Shown here in pieces: positions 6,217 through 11,637 of a stretch of 11,637 nt of DNA. A program made the translations under genes and the position numbers. Under the pieces are notes generated by a model that was given only the letters and a program-made list of their open reading frames with translations, was not told the origin of the DNA and did not search any database. Position 1 is the first letter of the stretch. The number at the start of each line of letters is the position of its first letter. This DNA is from Candidatus Omnitrophota bacterium (GTDB lineage Bacteria > Omnitrophota > Gorgyraeia > Velamenicoccales > Velamenicoccaceae): positions 1 through 11,637 of the forward strand of contig JAQUOM010000046.1 in assembly GCA_028717105.1 (NCBI GenBank). The letters run 5' to 3'.

Positions 6217-6738
6217 CTAACGGTTACCCTCATCGATCTGATCGCGCAACTTTCTCAAAAAAATCAGAAGGCTCTCCACGGGGACCGGCGTGGCGTTATA
6301 ATCCATCTCGATCTGCCGCTCCCGCCGGGACGTCGTGACCTCCAGCCACTCCTTGCCCTGCCCATAACAATCCGGGCAGCCGTAACGTTCCTCGGCCGAC
6401 GAGAATTCCGTCGCCTCCAGGATGTTTTTTAACATCCTGTATTCGGCAGCGGAAAGATAACGCGTGATCTGAACCGGCGGATAACGAAAGTCCGAAAGCC
6501 GGCTGGATTTGCTGAAGACGATCTTCCTGCCTTCGATGACGAGCTCAACGTCGCAATAGCCCATCATGCATCGGCCGAAGCTGTAACCGCTCTTGACCAC
6601 AAACTCCGGGGGCGCCTCTTTGTCCGCAAAAACGACCGAAAAAGAAAAAAGACACAAAAAAAGAACCGGGCCATAACGAAGGGCCGCGGTTTTTCGAAAG
6701 CTTTGTTTTTCGGCCTTCGGACTTCTGGTTTCAGTCAT
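6217..6738 (-). CDS. Secreted cysteine-containing protein of unknown function
   Basis: The product is 173 residues with a basic N-terminus and a hydrophobic signal (about 22-38, ending VVFA). The mature part begins with GYSFGRCMMGYCDVELVIEG (51-70), then R-K-I-V-F. This layout, a short Cys-containing loop followed by a beta-strand pair, recalls the small secreted DUF6438-type domain, though the match is loose. LSAAEYRMLKNIL (95-107) and YGCPDCYGQGKEWLEV (119-134) follow. The four cysteines (57, 62, 121, 124) probably form disulfides. The CPDC pair is a thioredoxin-like spacing, but there is no thioredoxin fold around it. The ATG at 6738 has no clear Shine-Dalgarno site. The first 17 codons overlap a CCTTCGGACTTC word that recurs in an intergenic region, so the true start may differ. 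It ends about 50 bases before the next promoter. Confidence 0.75.
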   Translation of the reverse strand: MTETRSPKAEKQSFRKTAALRYGPVLFLCLFSFSVVFADKEAPPEFVVKSGYSFGRCMMGYCDVELVIEGRKIVFSKSSRLSDFRYPPVQITRYLSAAEYRMLKNILEATEFSSAEERYGCPDCYGQGKEWLEVTTSRRERQIEMDYNATPVPVESLLIFLRKLRDQIDEGNR

Positions 6739-6774
6739 CAGGTTTTGGTTTTAGTTAAAAAACAAGAAACCATG

Positions 6775-7419
6775 TTATCTCGCTCTTTCCGGCGCCTCCG
6801 ACACAATCCCTCCCCACTCCACGACCGTAAAACCTTCGCGCGCCGGCGGCGGCGCCACGACAGGCGCGACGAACGGCCGGGCCTCCTGCAACGGAATAAA
6901 ATAGAACATGAGACGGATCACGGTCCGCGGCCGCGGCATGATAACCAGCGTTGCATTCTCGTCGAGGAACGTCCGGTCCACCAGTCCGATCTCGTAATAC
7001 GGCGCCGCGGTCAAACGGTTGAGCCAGTATTCCTTGAACGCTTGGGCCTCCAAAATACTTAAGCCGAATTTTAAAAGGTTCTCGTCAAGCCACGGCTGGA
7101 GGTCTTCGGTCTTGACCACCCAGCTGCCCGGGACAAGGACCGGCGGCTGATCGAACACCGCTTCGTAAAACAGGTAATCGTAAGCATTGTCGATCGTCCC
7201 CTTTTTCGTGACAAAAACGTGCCAGCCGGTTCCGTATGCCGGCGCGGACTTGAAAATCGCTCCGTTCACGTCCAGGACGACATAGACGTGTGCGTCCGTC
7301 TCCGGATACAGGTAGATGACGGGCTTCTCGAGGACATCCGCCTGCGCCGCAGAAAAAGCGCCGCAAACAAGCCCGCAGGCAGCCGCGAGCCATAACAAAA
7401 CCTTTTTTCTTCTTTGCAT
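6775..7419 (-). CDS. Secreted KPVIYLYP-family protein
   Basis: The 214-residue product has a Sec signal peptide (about 7-27, cleavage after AAQA). The mature protein opens with EKPVIYLYPE (31-40), the hallmark of a family common in uncultured bacteria and Omnitrophota-like genomes. As I recall them, further family landmarks are present: YDYLFYE (80-86), EYWLNRL (130-136), MPRPRTVIRL (161-170) and the C-terminal GFTVVEWGG (196-204). No enzymatic motif is evident and the function is unknown; location should be periplasmic or outer surface. The ATG at 7419 has GCAGG immediately upstream and gives the correct signal peptide. It follows the Cache gene by 27 bases and precedes the cysteine-containing protein by 36, consistent with one transcript. 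A proline/alanine stretch (182-193) separates the main domain from the VEWGG tail. Confidence 0.82.
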   Translation of the reverse strand: MQRRKKVLLWLAAACGLVCGAFSAAQADVLEKPVIYLYPETDAHVYVVLDVNGAIFKSAPAYGTGWHVFVTKKGTIDNAYDYLFYEAVFDQPPVLVPGSWVVKTEDLQPWLDENLLKFGLSILEAQAFKEYWLNRLTAAPYYEIGLVDRTFLDENATLVIMPRPRTVIRLMFYFIPLQEARPFVAPVVAPPPAREGFTVVEWGGIVSEAPERAR

Positions 7420-7446
7420 CCTGCTTTTCTCTCTTCTGTCTTTTCG

Positions 7447-8247
7447 CTATTCGACGATCAAAAGCAAACGCCAGGCATGATCGCCGGCATTCGCCGTCGT
7501 CCAGTAGGCTTTTTTCTCCCGGGGGCGGTCCGTCTTTTTTCCGGTGAAGATATACGTGCCTTCGCCCGTTTCTTCTTTGACCACGCGGCCGCAAAGCTCC
7601 AAAAGCGACGGGAAATCCTTGTACATGGGGTCTGTAAAGACCCGGCGGCCGATCTCCTTTTCGTCGCCGTAAAGGACCAGACCGTCGGTCTGCATCACCA
7701 TCACTTCGTAGGGCAGGCCGTCCATTTCAGGCCCCAGGGCCAGCGCGATAAAATCCGCCGGTTTCATCAAAACGCTCACAGACCCCTGCCATTTCCCGTC
7801 GGAGGCGCTGACAGGATGCTCGTAATCCAAGGCGTCAAAACCTTCCACCGCGCGAAACACCCCGCTGAACACCGGAAGGCCTGTTTCCCGGAGCCTGGCA
7901 AAATGCTCCTGGCCGCTGATGTCTTTTCCCTCGTGCGCTCGGTAATCTTCGGGTTCGATATACACCATGACGCCGCGGGCGTCAATATAGGCGCAATCCA
8001 CGCTGTAATCGAGGGCGCCGCAAAGGTCTTTGAGGACGCTGCGCGTATCCTCTTCTGCGACGTCCGCCGCGGAGATGCGGTCGGCCGCCGTCTGCGCCTC
8101 TTCGGAAAGCACGCCGACCACCGTCTCCAGCCTCTGCTGAAGCCTGCCTAAGATCGCGCGCGGATCAGGCTCCGTCGGCGTCTCCGCCGCCGCAGATGCA
8201 AGGCTTACCGCAAAAACAAAAGATAAAACAAACGAAGGGAATCTCAT
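7447..8247 (-). CDS. Secreted stand-alone Cache-type sensor protein
   Basis: The 266-residue product has a clean signal peptide (about 5-20, ASA then AET). It is followed by a helical stretch (29-60) like the long helix that begins Cache/PDC sensor domains. Residues about 78-165 look like one PAS-like Cache lobe (Y-S-V-D-C-A-Y-I-D-A-R-G-V, then ISGQEHFARLRETGLPVFSG, which is very Cache-like). About 180-266 could be the second lobe of a double Cache (VMVMQTDGLVLYGDEKEIG, D-P-M-Y, YIFTGKK). Such domains normally sit outside the membrane in chemoreceptors and histidine kinases and bind small ligands. Here there is no membrane segment and no output domain, so it could be a periplasmic ligand-binding protein acting through a partner. 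GGAGG four bases upstream fixes the ATG at 8247. Family call rests on pattern recognition. Confidence 0.78.
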   Translation of the reverse strand: MRFPSFVLSFVFAVSLASAAAETPTEPDPRAILGRLQQRLETVVGVLSEEAQTAADRISAADVAEEDTRSVLKDLCGALDYSVDCAYIDARGVMVYIEPEDYRAHEGKDISGQEHFARLRETGLPVFSGVFRAVEGFDALDYEHPVSASDGKWQGSVSVLMKPADFIALALGPEMDGLPYEVMVMQTDGLVLYGDEKEIGRRVFTDPMYKDFPSLLELCGRVVKEETGEGTYIFTGKKTDRPREKKAYWTTANAGDHAWRLLLIVE

Positions 8248-8282
8248 AAAACCTCCTCTGCGATGGCAAGGCTGATAATGTT

Positions 8283-9257
8283 TTAACGCAAATCTTCGTC
8301 ATAGGCGCGATATAACTGCGCGCGTTTATCTTCCTCAAGAAAACCGTTCTGCCCCAGCCAATCGATGGCGAGCTTCGCGGCGATCGTCCGATGCACGATG
8401 CGGTTATCCCAGTATTTCAGGTGCGAAAAACCAAACAGCCCCGTGTTGACCTCCTGGTCTTTCAACACCGCCCGGTCATAAGCGTCGTTTAAGAGTTTAA
8501 GCTTATAGCCGATGGGGTCGTCGACGTCGAGGATATTGACCCAGCGGCCGTTCTCTTCCTCGATCGTGATCGGCTTTTGAAATCCTTCGGGCCCATATTG
8601 CAGGGCAAACAATGCCAGAGGCGAACCGAGCGTAAAAATGTTCGCGCACCGGAAATCCTTCGACCTGTTGTTCAATCCTTCCTGCGCGTCGTAGACATAA
8701 TCCGACGCGATGACCGTCCCCAGGCTGTGGGCAATAAACGTGATGCCGCGCGCCGCGGATCCCGCGCGAAGACGGTCAATACCTTCCTGAAGCCTGTTAT
8801 GTATCTGGCGATAATTGACTTTGTTATGGTAGGCAACGATATCGCAGACAGACTCCGCGGCGAACGCCGTGCGAAGCTTATAAAGCAACTGGGAAAATAA
8901 AGCCAAGAGGCCGACCCCAAGCAAGATGATCACGAAGGGATTCTCAAAGATGAGCCCAAAAAGGACAAACACCAGGATAATGAGGCCGATATCTTTAAGG
9001 AGGGTCTTTGAGTCCCGTTGGCGCCGCTTTTTGAGCTCGGCCTCGAAGATGGCTTTAAGTTTCCCCTCGTTCTCCGCCAGAACATCTTCCCAGACGACCT
9101 CGCAAACATTCAACGCCCCGGTGGTATCGACCTTCCGGCCCAGGACCTTTCGGACATGCCGGGAAAATTCCCGGCGCAGGCCCTCCTGCAGGCCGTCGGA
9201 ATAACCGGCCCGGGTATTCCCGATGCCGTGGACGATCACAACGTTAACGGCGACCAT
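8283..9257 (-). CDS. Membrane-anchored alpha/beta hydrolase (lipase-like)
   Basis: The 324-residue product is a predicted serine hydrolase. VVIVHGIGN (6-14) supplies the oxyanion loop, and ITFIAHSLGTVIA (172-184) is the nucleophile elbow with Ser178; the first Gly of GxSxG is Ala, which some families tolerate. The likely acid is in DVDDPIG (Asp246 or 247) and the likely base is His279 in FSHLKYW. Between the oxyanion loop and the nucleophile is a hydrophobic hairpin (about 89-104 and 106-126) preceded by a charged helix rich in Lys/Arg. The catalytic domain would therefore be tethered to the membrane by an inserted hairpin, with no signal peptide. The ATG at 9257 has no strong ribosome site but lies 14 bases inside the end of the preceding gene, so translational coupling is likely. 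Substrate unknown; lipid or ester is a guess. Confidence 0.85.
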   Translation of the reverse strand: MVAVNVVIVHGIGNTRAGYSDGLQEGLRREFSRHVRKVLGRKVDTTGALNVCEVVWEDVLAENEGKLKAIFEAELKKRRQRDSKTLLKDIGLIILVFVLFGLIFENPFVIILLGVGLLALFSQLLYKLRTAFAAESVCDIVAYHNKVNYRQIHNRLQEGIDRLRAGSAARGITFIAHSLGTVIASDYVYDAQEGLNNRSKDFRCANIFTLGSPLALFALQYGPEGFQKPITIEEENGRWVNILDVDDPIGYKLKLLNDAYDRAVLKDQEVNTGLFGFSHLKYWDNRIVHRTIAAKLAIDWLGQNGFLEEDKRAQLYRAYDEDLR

Positions 9258-9732
9258 AAGCTGTTTTTTCCGGCTTTTTTATGACCCTGAACGTATGATA
9301 AACAGGCGCGCTGAACCTGGGCCCCGCGTCCACCTGCACGACAGACCAGGTATAGCTCTCGCCATCCTTGAAATAGTCGGCCCGGACGCTGACGGCCGCC
9401 GACAAACCGGAGACTCTCTTCGCGAAGATCTCGCGCACGGCGGTCGTATCGTACCCTTTATAAAGATGGAAATCATAATACCAGACGTGATAAGGGCTTG
9501 ATGACGGCTCCCAACGGAAATCCATGAACATCCTGCCGGTCAAATCCACCGTGTCCTGCGCAGGAAGGACCCGATGCGGCCCGGGAATATGGGTCGTCGA
9601 CACATATTCCCTCACTGGCGGCGGCTCCGGCCGGGCAGCTTTCTCCGCCTTTTCCTCGGCCCCCAAGGGACCCCGAGGCGCCAAAACAAAACAAGCCACG
9701 ATAAAAAATAACCACGTTCGCAAACGCGCCAT
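9244..9732 (-). CDS. Small secreted protein with a fibronectin-III-like domain
   Basis: The product is 162 residues. A signal peptide (about 6-24, GPLGA) is followed by a Glu/Lys/Pro-rich spacer (26-42). A single beta-rich domain (about 60-150) follows, with the feel of a fibronectin type III fold: MDFRWEPSSSPYHVWYYDFHLYKG (70-93) like the B and C strands, then YTWSVVQVDAGPRFSAPVYHTFRV (127-150) like the F and G strands. No catalytic residues are apparent. It may be a binding or scaffold module on the cell surface or in the periplasm. The ATG at 9732 has GAGGG about four bases upstream. The gene overlaps the hydrolase gene by 14 bases, so the two products may work together. The fold assignment is by eye and moderate in certainty. 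Confidence 0.75.
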   Translation of the reverse strand: MARLRTWLFFIVACFVLAPRGPLGAEEKAEKAARPEPPPVREYVSTTHIPGPHRVLPAQDTVDLTGRMFMDFRWEPSSSPYHVWYYDFHLYKGYDTTAVREIFAKRVSGLSAAVSVRADYFKDGESYTWSVVQVDAGPRFSAPVYHTFRVIKKPEKTAYGRR

Positions 9733-9747
9733 CAGACCCTCTGCCTT

Positions 9748-9801
9748 TGTGCGAAGCCGAGCTTCGCACAGTCGGTTCTGTAAGGAGCTCGGCTTCGCAC
9801 A
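9748..9801. repeat. Nested perfect palindromes in the gap upstream of the Fn3-like gene
   Basis: The 83-base gap contains a perfect hairpin with 10-bp arms and a three-base loop (TGTGCGAAGC 9748-9757, GCTTCGCACA 9761-9770). A third copy of the same unit lies at 9786-9801. The 16-base TGTGCGAAGCCGAGCT (9748-9763) and its exact reverse complement at 9786-9801 give a second, competing stem. No U-run follows on either strand. It looks like a REP-type element or an RNA switch between two structures. Function is not known. Confidence 0.75.
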
Positions 9802-9815
9802 TTCTCCGGTTTCGG

Positions 9816-10562
9816 TTACCGCAGCAGTTTCTCAAGCATCCGGCCGGCCCACACTCTGCCGCCCAATCCAAAAGCCAGGATGAAAGACAAACAGAGCGTC
9901 GCAAAGGCAATACCGATGGCCCCGAAAATGATACCCTCCGGCACACCGATCTGCAACAAGCAGGCCAGAATGGTAAATACCAGGATGATCCCTTTTGCCA
10001 GCGCGGCATACGTGTCAGGCTTCTCCGCCTTGATCTGCTGGGCGAAAGCCCGGATCAGTTTCGAACAGATGATGCTTAAAAACATCCCCAGGGCGAAAAT
10101 AACGAGGATGGTTATCGTCATAAAAGCGAAACGGAACAAACGGTCCAGCTCCGACGAAGCGATCCGCAAACGCAATTGGTCGAGGCTAAGGACGAAACTG
10201 GAAAACATAACGACCCAAAACGTCAACAGGCCGAACCAGCGGTGCGCAACGACCTTTTCAGAACCGCCCCATAGCTCCGTCATCCCCGTCTTGCGGGCGA
10301 AGGCATCAAACCCGATCACCCGAAGAAAACCCGCCACGATCAATTGCAGGATCCTGCCGACGACCCAACCGGTGATCAGGATACAGACAGCCAGGAGCAC
10401 ATCGGGAATGAAGGCCGCGACGTCCGTCAAAAACTTCATCAAAGGCTCAACCACCAATTTCTGACCGTTCCAGACCGAACAAGCCGCCGCCCCCTGCTCC
10501 GACGGATAATACGCCATGCTGAACGCCGAAGATGAAACCAAACCCGATAACCAACGCCTCAT
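9816..10562 (-). CDS. Conserved-TM-helix membrane protein, MscS-associated type without a beta domain
   Basis: The 248-residue integral membrane protein has about five predicted helices (about 52-78, 107-128, 144-170, 190-206 and 212-235). FIPDVLLAVCILITGWVVGRILQLIV (51-76) followed by a short amphipathic stretch is the 'conserved TM helix' repeat (Pfam TM_helix) found in CmpX-like and mechanosensitive-channel-associated proteins. A second copy may be 186-240, ending FGLGGRVWAGRMLEKLL, a typical family tail. The soluble MscS beta domain and cytoplasmic vestibule are absent, so it is not a full small-conductance channel. The first 45 residues are not strongly hydrophobic. GGGAGG five bases upstream fixes the ATG at 10562; a later Met at 42 has no ribosome site. 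A role in ion balance or envelope stress is inferred from the family only. Confidence 0.85.
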   Translation of the reverse strand: MRRWLSGLVSSSAFSMAYYPSEQGAAACSVWNGQKLVVEPLMKFLTDVAAFIPDVLLAVCILITGWVVGRILQLIVAGFLRVIGFDAFARKTGMTELWGGSEKVVAHRWFGLLTFWVVMFSSFVLSLDQLRLRIASSELDRLFRFAFMTITILVIFALGMFLSIICSKLIRAFAQQIKAEKPDTYAALAKGIILVFTILACLLQIGVPEGIIFGAIGIAFATLCLSFILAFGLGGRVWAGRMLEKLLR

Positions 10563-10656
10563 AACAACCTCCCTTTATTATGACTCCCGACTTTTGGTTG
10601 CTTCGTTGTATCTGCCGGCCCCTTCGGACTTCCCGCCAGGGAAATGCCGGGACGGC

Positions 10657-11304
10657 TCAATATTCCGGATGACCCACAGTCTGCGTCAGGATGATCGTCT
10701 GGCTGGGCCGCAATTTCATGGCCTTGGTCAGCGTCAGTTTATTCACCCATCCGCGCACGACCGTCGCCAGGCCGACGGACGCGCAATACAAATAGACATT
10801 CTGACTGATGTAACCTGTGTCCGTCGCGGCATAGAAATCTTTTTCCTCGCCTGTCATCCCTTCCATCTTCAGATGATCGGCCACAAAAATAAGATTCACG
10901 GGCGCGTTTTTCACAAAAGGCTGTTGGCCCGTTGCAGGCCTGATATCTTCCGGCAGGACGGGTTCAAGCATGTGGTTTCTGGCATCATATAAAAACAGGC
11001 CGCCTTTGACGGCGACGTAAATATCGATCTCCTGCGCGTTGTGCGCCGACGGCGCCGTGCGGCCGCCGCTATCCGCGCGGTTGATGCCGAACGCCGCCCA
11101 AAGGAGATTCGAAAGGTCCTGCAGAGACAATTCCTTGTCGCTGAACTCCCTCCGGCTCTGTCTTTGTTTCAGGGCCCGCATCAAGGGCATCCCGCCGTCC
11201 GTCTGGGGCGGCGGCAGCTCTATTTTTCCGTAATCAAGCGCCTGCGCCGGCGCAAGACAGAAAAACAGCATCATCGCGCTTAGGACAAAAGTAAAAACCT
11301 TCAT
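10657..11304 (-). CDS. Periplasmic SagB/ThcOx-type nitroreductase-family protein
   Basis: This is a 215-residue FMN-dependent oxidoreductase of the nitroreductase superfamily, closest in pattern to SagB/ThcOx-type dehydrogenases. RQSRREFSDKELSLQDLSNLLWAAFGINR (48-76) is the first FMN-phosphate segment. RTAPSAHNAQEIDIYV (82-97) is the active-site loop typical of the group, and ATDTGYISQNVYLYCASVGLATVVRG (160-185) is the second flavin-binding helix. Unlike the cytoplasmic enzymes, it begins with a Sec signal (about 3-22, APAQA). It should therefore act outside the cytoplasm, where both flavin and reductant supply are open questions. In azoline-peptide pathways SagB works with YcaO, and no YcaO, precursor or protease is visible here. 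The ATG at 11304 is chosen for GAGGAG nine bases upstream and for the signal peptide; an in-frame start 11 codons earlier is less likely. It follows the partial gene by 22 bases. Confidence 0.9.
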   Translation of the reverse strand: MKVFTFVLSAMMLFFCLAPAQALDYGKIELPPPQTDGGMPLMRALKQRQSRREFSDKELSLQDLSNLLWAAFGINRADSGGRTAPSAHNAQEIDIYVAVKGGLFLYDARNHMLEPVLPEDIRPATGQQPFVKNAPVNLIFVADHLKMEGMTGEEKDFYAATDTGYISQNVYLYCASVGLATVVRGWVNKLTLTKAMKLRPSQTIILTQTVGHPEY

Positions 11305-11326
11305 GGCCGTCTTCTCCTCGCGCCGC

Positions 11327-11637
11327 TTAAGGCGCAACCGCGAATTGTTCTTTGACCTTCCGGCGGGTGAAAAAGAAAATAAATATCCCGCTTAAAACAA
11401 AGACCGCCAGGTTCATGGCGACGACGAAACCAAAAGCAGCCGCCGCGGCCGCCTCGACATCGAGCGCGGGCGCGCCCTGCGGCACCTGGGAAGCCGTCAT
11501 GGCGTAGGTATATTCACGGACGCTGTTAAAAGATAAAAGGAATGCCGGCAGGCCCACGAGGATATCGGCCGCGTTGATGAAGACGCCTATCTTTCTTGCG
11601 GTCTCTTTAAGTTTCAACAGGCCTATGCCGGCGATGA
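11327..11637 (-). CDS. Membrane protein of unknown function, C-terminal part
   Basis: The frame is open to the window edge, so the start is missing; at least 103 codons are present. It begins in the middle of a helix (IAGIGLLKLKETARKIGVFI), a 'G-L-x-K-L-K-x-x-A-R-K' pattern common in small multi-pass membrane proteins of uncultured bacteria. A second hydrophobic stretch follows (ILVGLPAFLLSF), then a soluble loop (SVREYTYAMTASQVPQGAP) and an Ala-rich helix. A final membrane segment (VVAMNLAVFVLSGIFIFFF) is followed by a basic tail, TRRKVKEQF, so the C-terminus is probably cytoplasmic. An internal TTG at 11617 is an unlikely start, because the membrane pattern continues upstream of it. The TAA lies 22 bases before the nitroreductase gene, so they are probably co-transcribed. 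No characterised family is recognised. Confidence 0.75.
   Translation of the reverse strand, partial: IAGIGLLKLKETARKIGVFINAADILVGLPAFLLSFNSVREYTYAMTASQVPQGAPALDVEAAAAAAFGFVVAMNLAVFVLSGIFIFFFTRRKVKEQFAVAP

Noticed and set aside
7085..7594. A 169-codon minus-strand frame overlapping the KPVIYLYP and Cache genes
   Set aside because: Arg/Cys-rich out-of-frame reading across two genes that each have their own ribosome site.
7414..8151. A 245-codon plus-strand frame opposite the Cache protein
   Set aside because: Antisense shadow; the minus-strand gene has a signal peptide, a ribosome site and a coherent domain.
9816..10562. A full MscS mechanosensitive channel
   Set aside because: The pore-lining helix and soluble beta domain of MscS are missing; only the associated conserved-TM-helix module is seen.
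10563..10656. A possible promoter or terminator between the nitroreductase and TM-helix genes
   Set aside because: A CATAAT box is present but no -35 at proper spacing, and the TCCCG/CGGGA pairing lacks a U-run.
10657..11304. A ribosomally made azoline peptide cluster centred on the SagB-like enzyme
   Set aside because: No YcaO, cyclodehydratase partner, precursor peptide or protease is present, and the enzyme carries an export signal.
1..11637. CRISPR arrays, tRNA or rRNA genes, insertion sequences or phage genes
   Set aside because: No regularly spaced repeats, cloverleaf-like sequences, transposase motifs or phage proteins were recognised on either strand.

Overview
The window looks like ordinary bacterial chromosome from an uncultured, moderately GC-rich, Gram-negative-type lineage. 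My best guess is Candidatus Omnitrophota or a near relative. The reasons are an archaeal-type (ApgM) phosphoglycerate mutase beside mnmG, a secreted protein of the 'KPVIYLYP' family, several small secreted or lipoprotein genes of unknown function, and AT-rich intergenic DNA built from degenerate AAATCCCAAATTCC-like words. This placement is inference, because there is no rRNA or other phylogenetic marker to confirm it.

Every gene I can support lies on the minus strand, so transcription runs from high to low coordinates. In that order, the right-hand part (11637 to about 6217) holds a membrane protein cut by the window edge, a periplasmic SagB/ThcOx-type nitroreductase, a 'conserved TM helix' (MscS-associated) membrane protein, a secreted fibronectin-III-like protein overlapping a membrane-anchored alpha/beta hydrolase, a stand-alone secreted Cache-type sensor domain, a KPVIYLYP-family secreted protein, and a secreted cysteine-containing protein of unknown function. 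Gaps are about 20-95 bases, so one or a few envelope-directed operons are likely.

The middle part (about 6164 to 2754) starts at a good sigma70-like promoter (TTGATT-17-TAAAGT). It continues with a possibly frameshifted tiny membrane ORF, an unambiguous 51-residue membrane protein, a flavodoxin, a two-domain lipoprotein, a guanine-deaminase-like enzyme and a secreted PHB-depolymerase/LpqC-type esterase. Most of these genes overlap or sit close together.

The left part is housekeeping. apgM has its own promoter (TTGATA-17-TAAAAT) and a roughly 115-base leader. It is separated from mnmG, truncated at the window edge, by a long imperfect inverted repeat that ends in eight Ts on the transcribed strand.

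I see no tRNA, rRNA, CRISPR, transposase, phage gene or attachment site. Nothing here forms a clear new defence or metabolic system. The best leads are the run of envelope proteins of unknown function, the tiny membrane ORF pair ahead of the flavodoxin, the hydrolase with an inserted membrane hairpin, and the intergenic palindromes.
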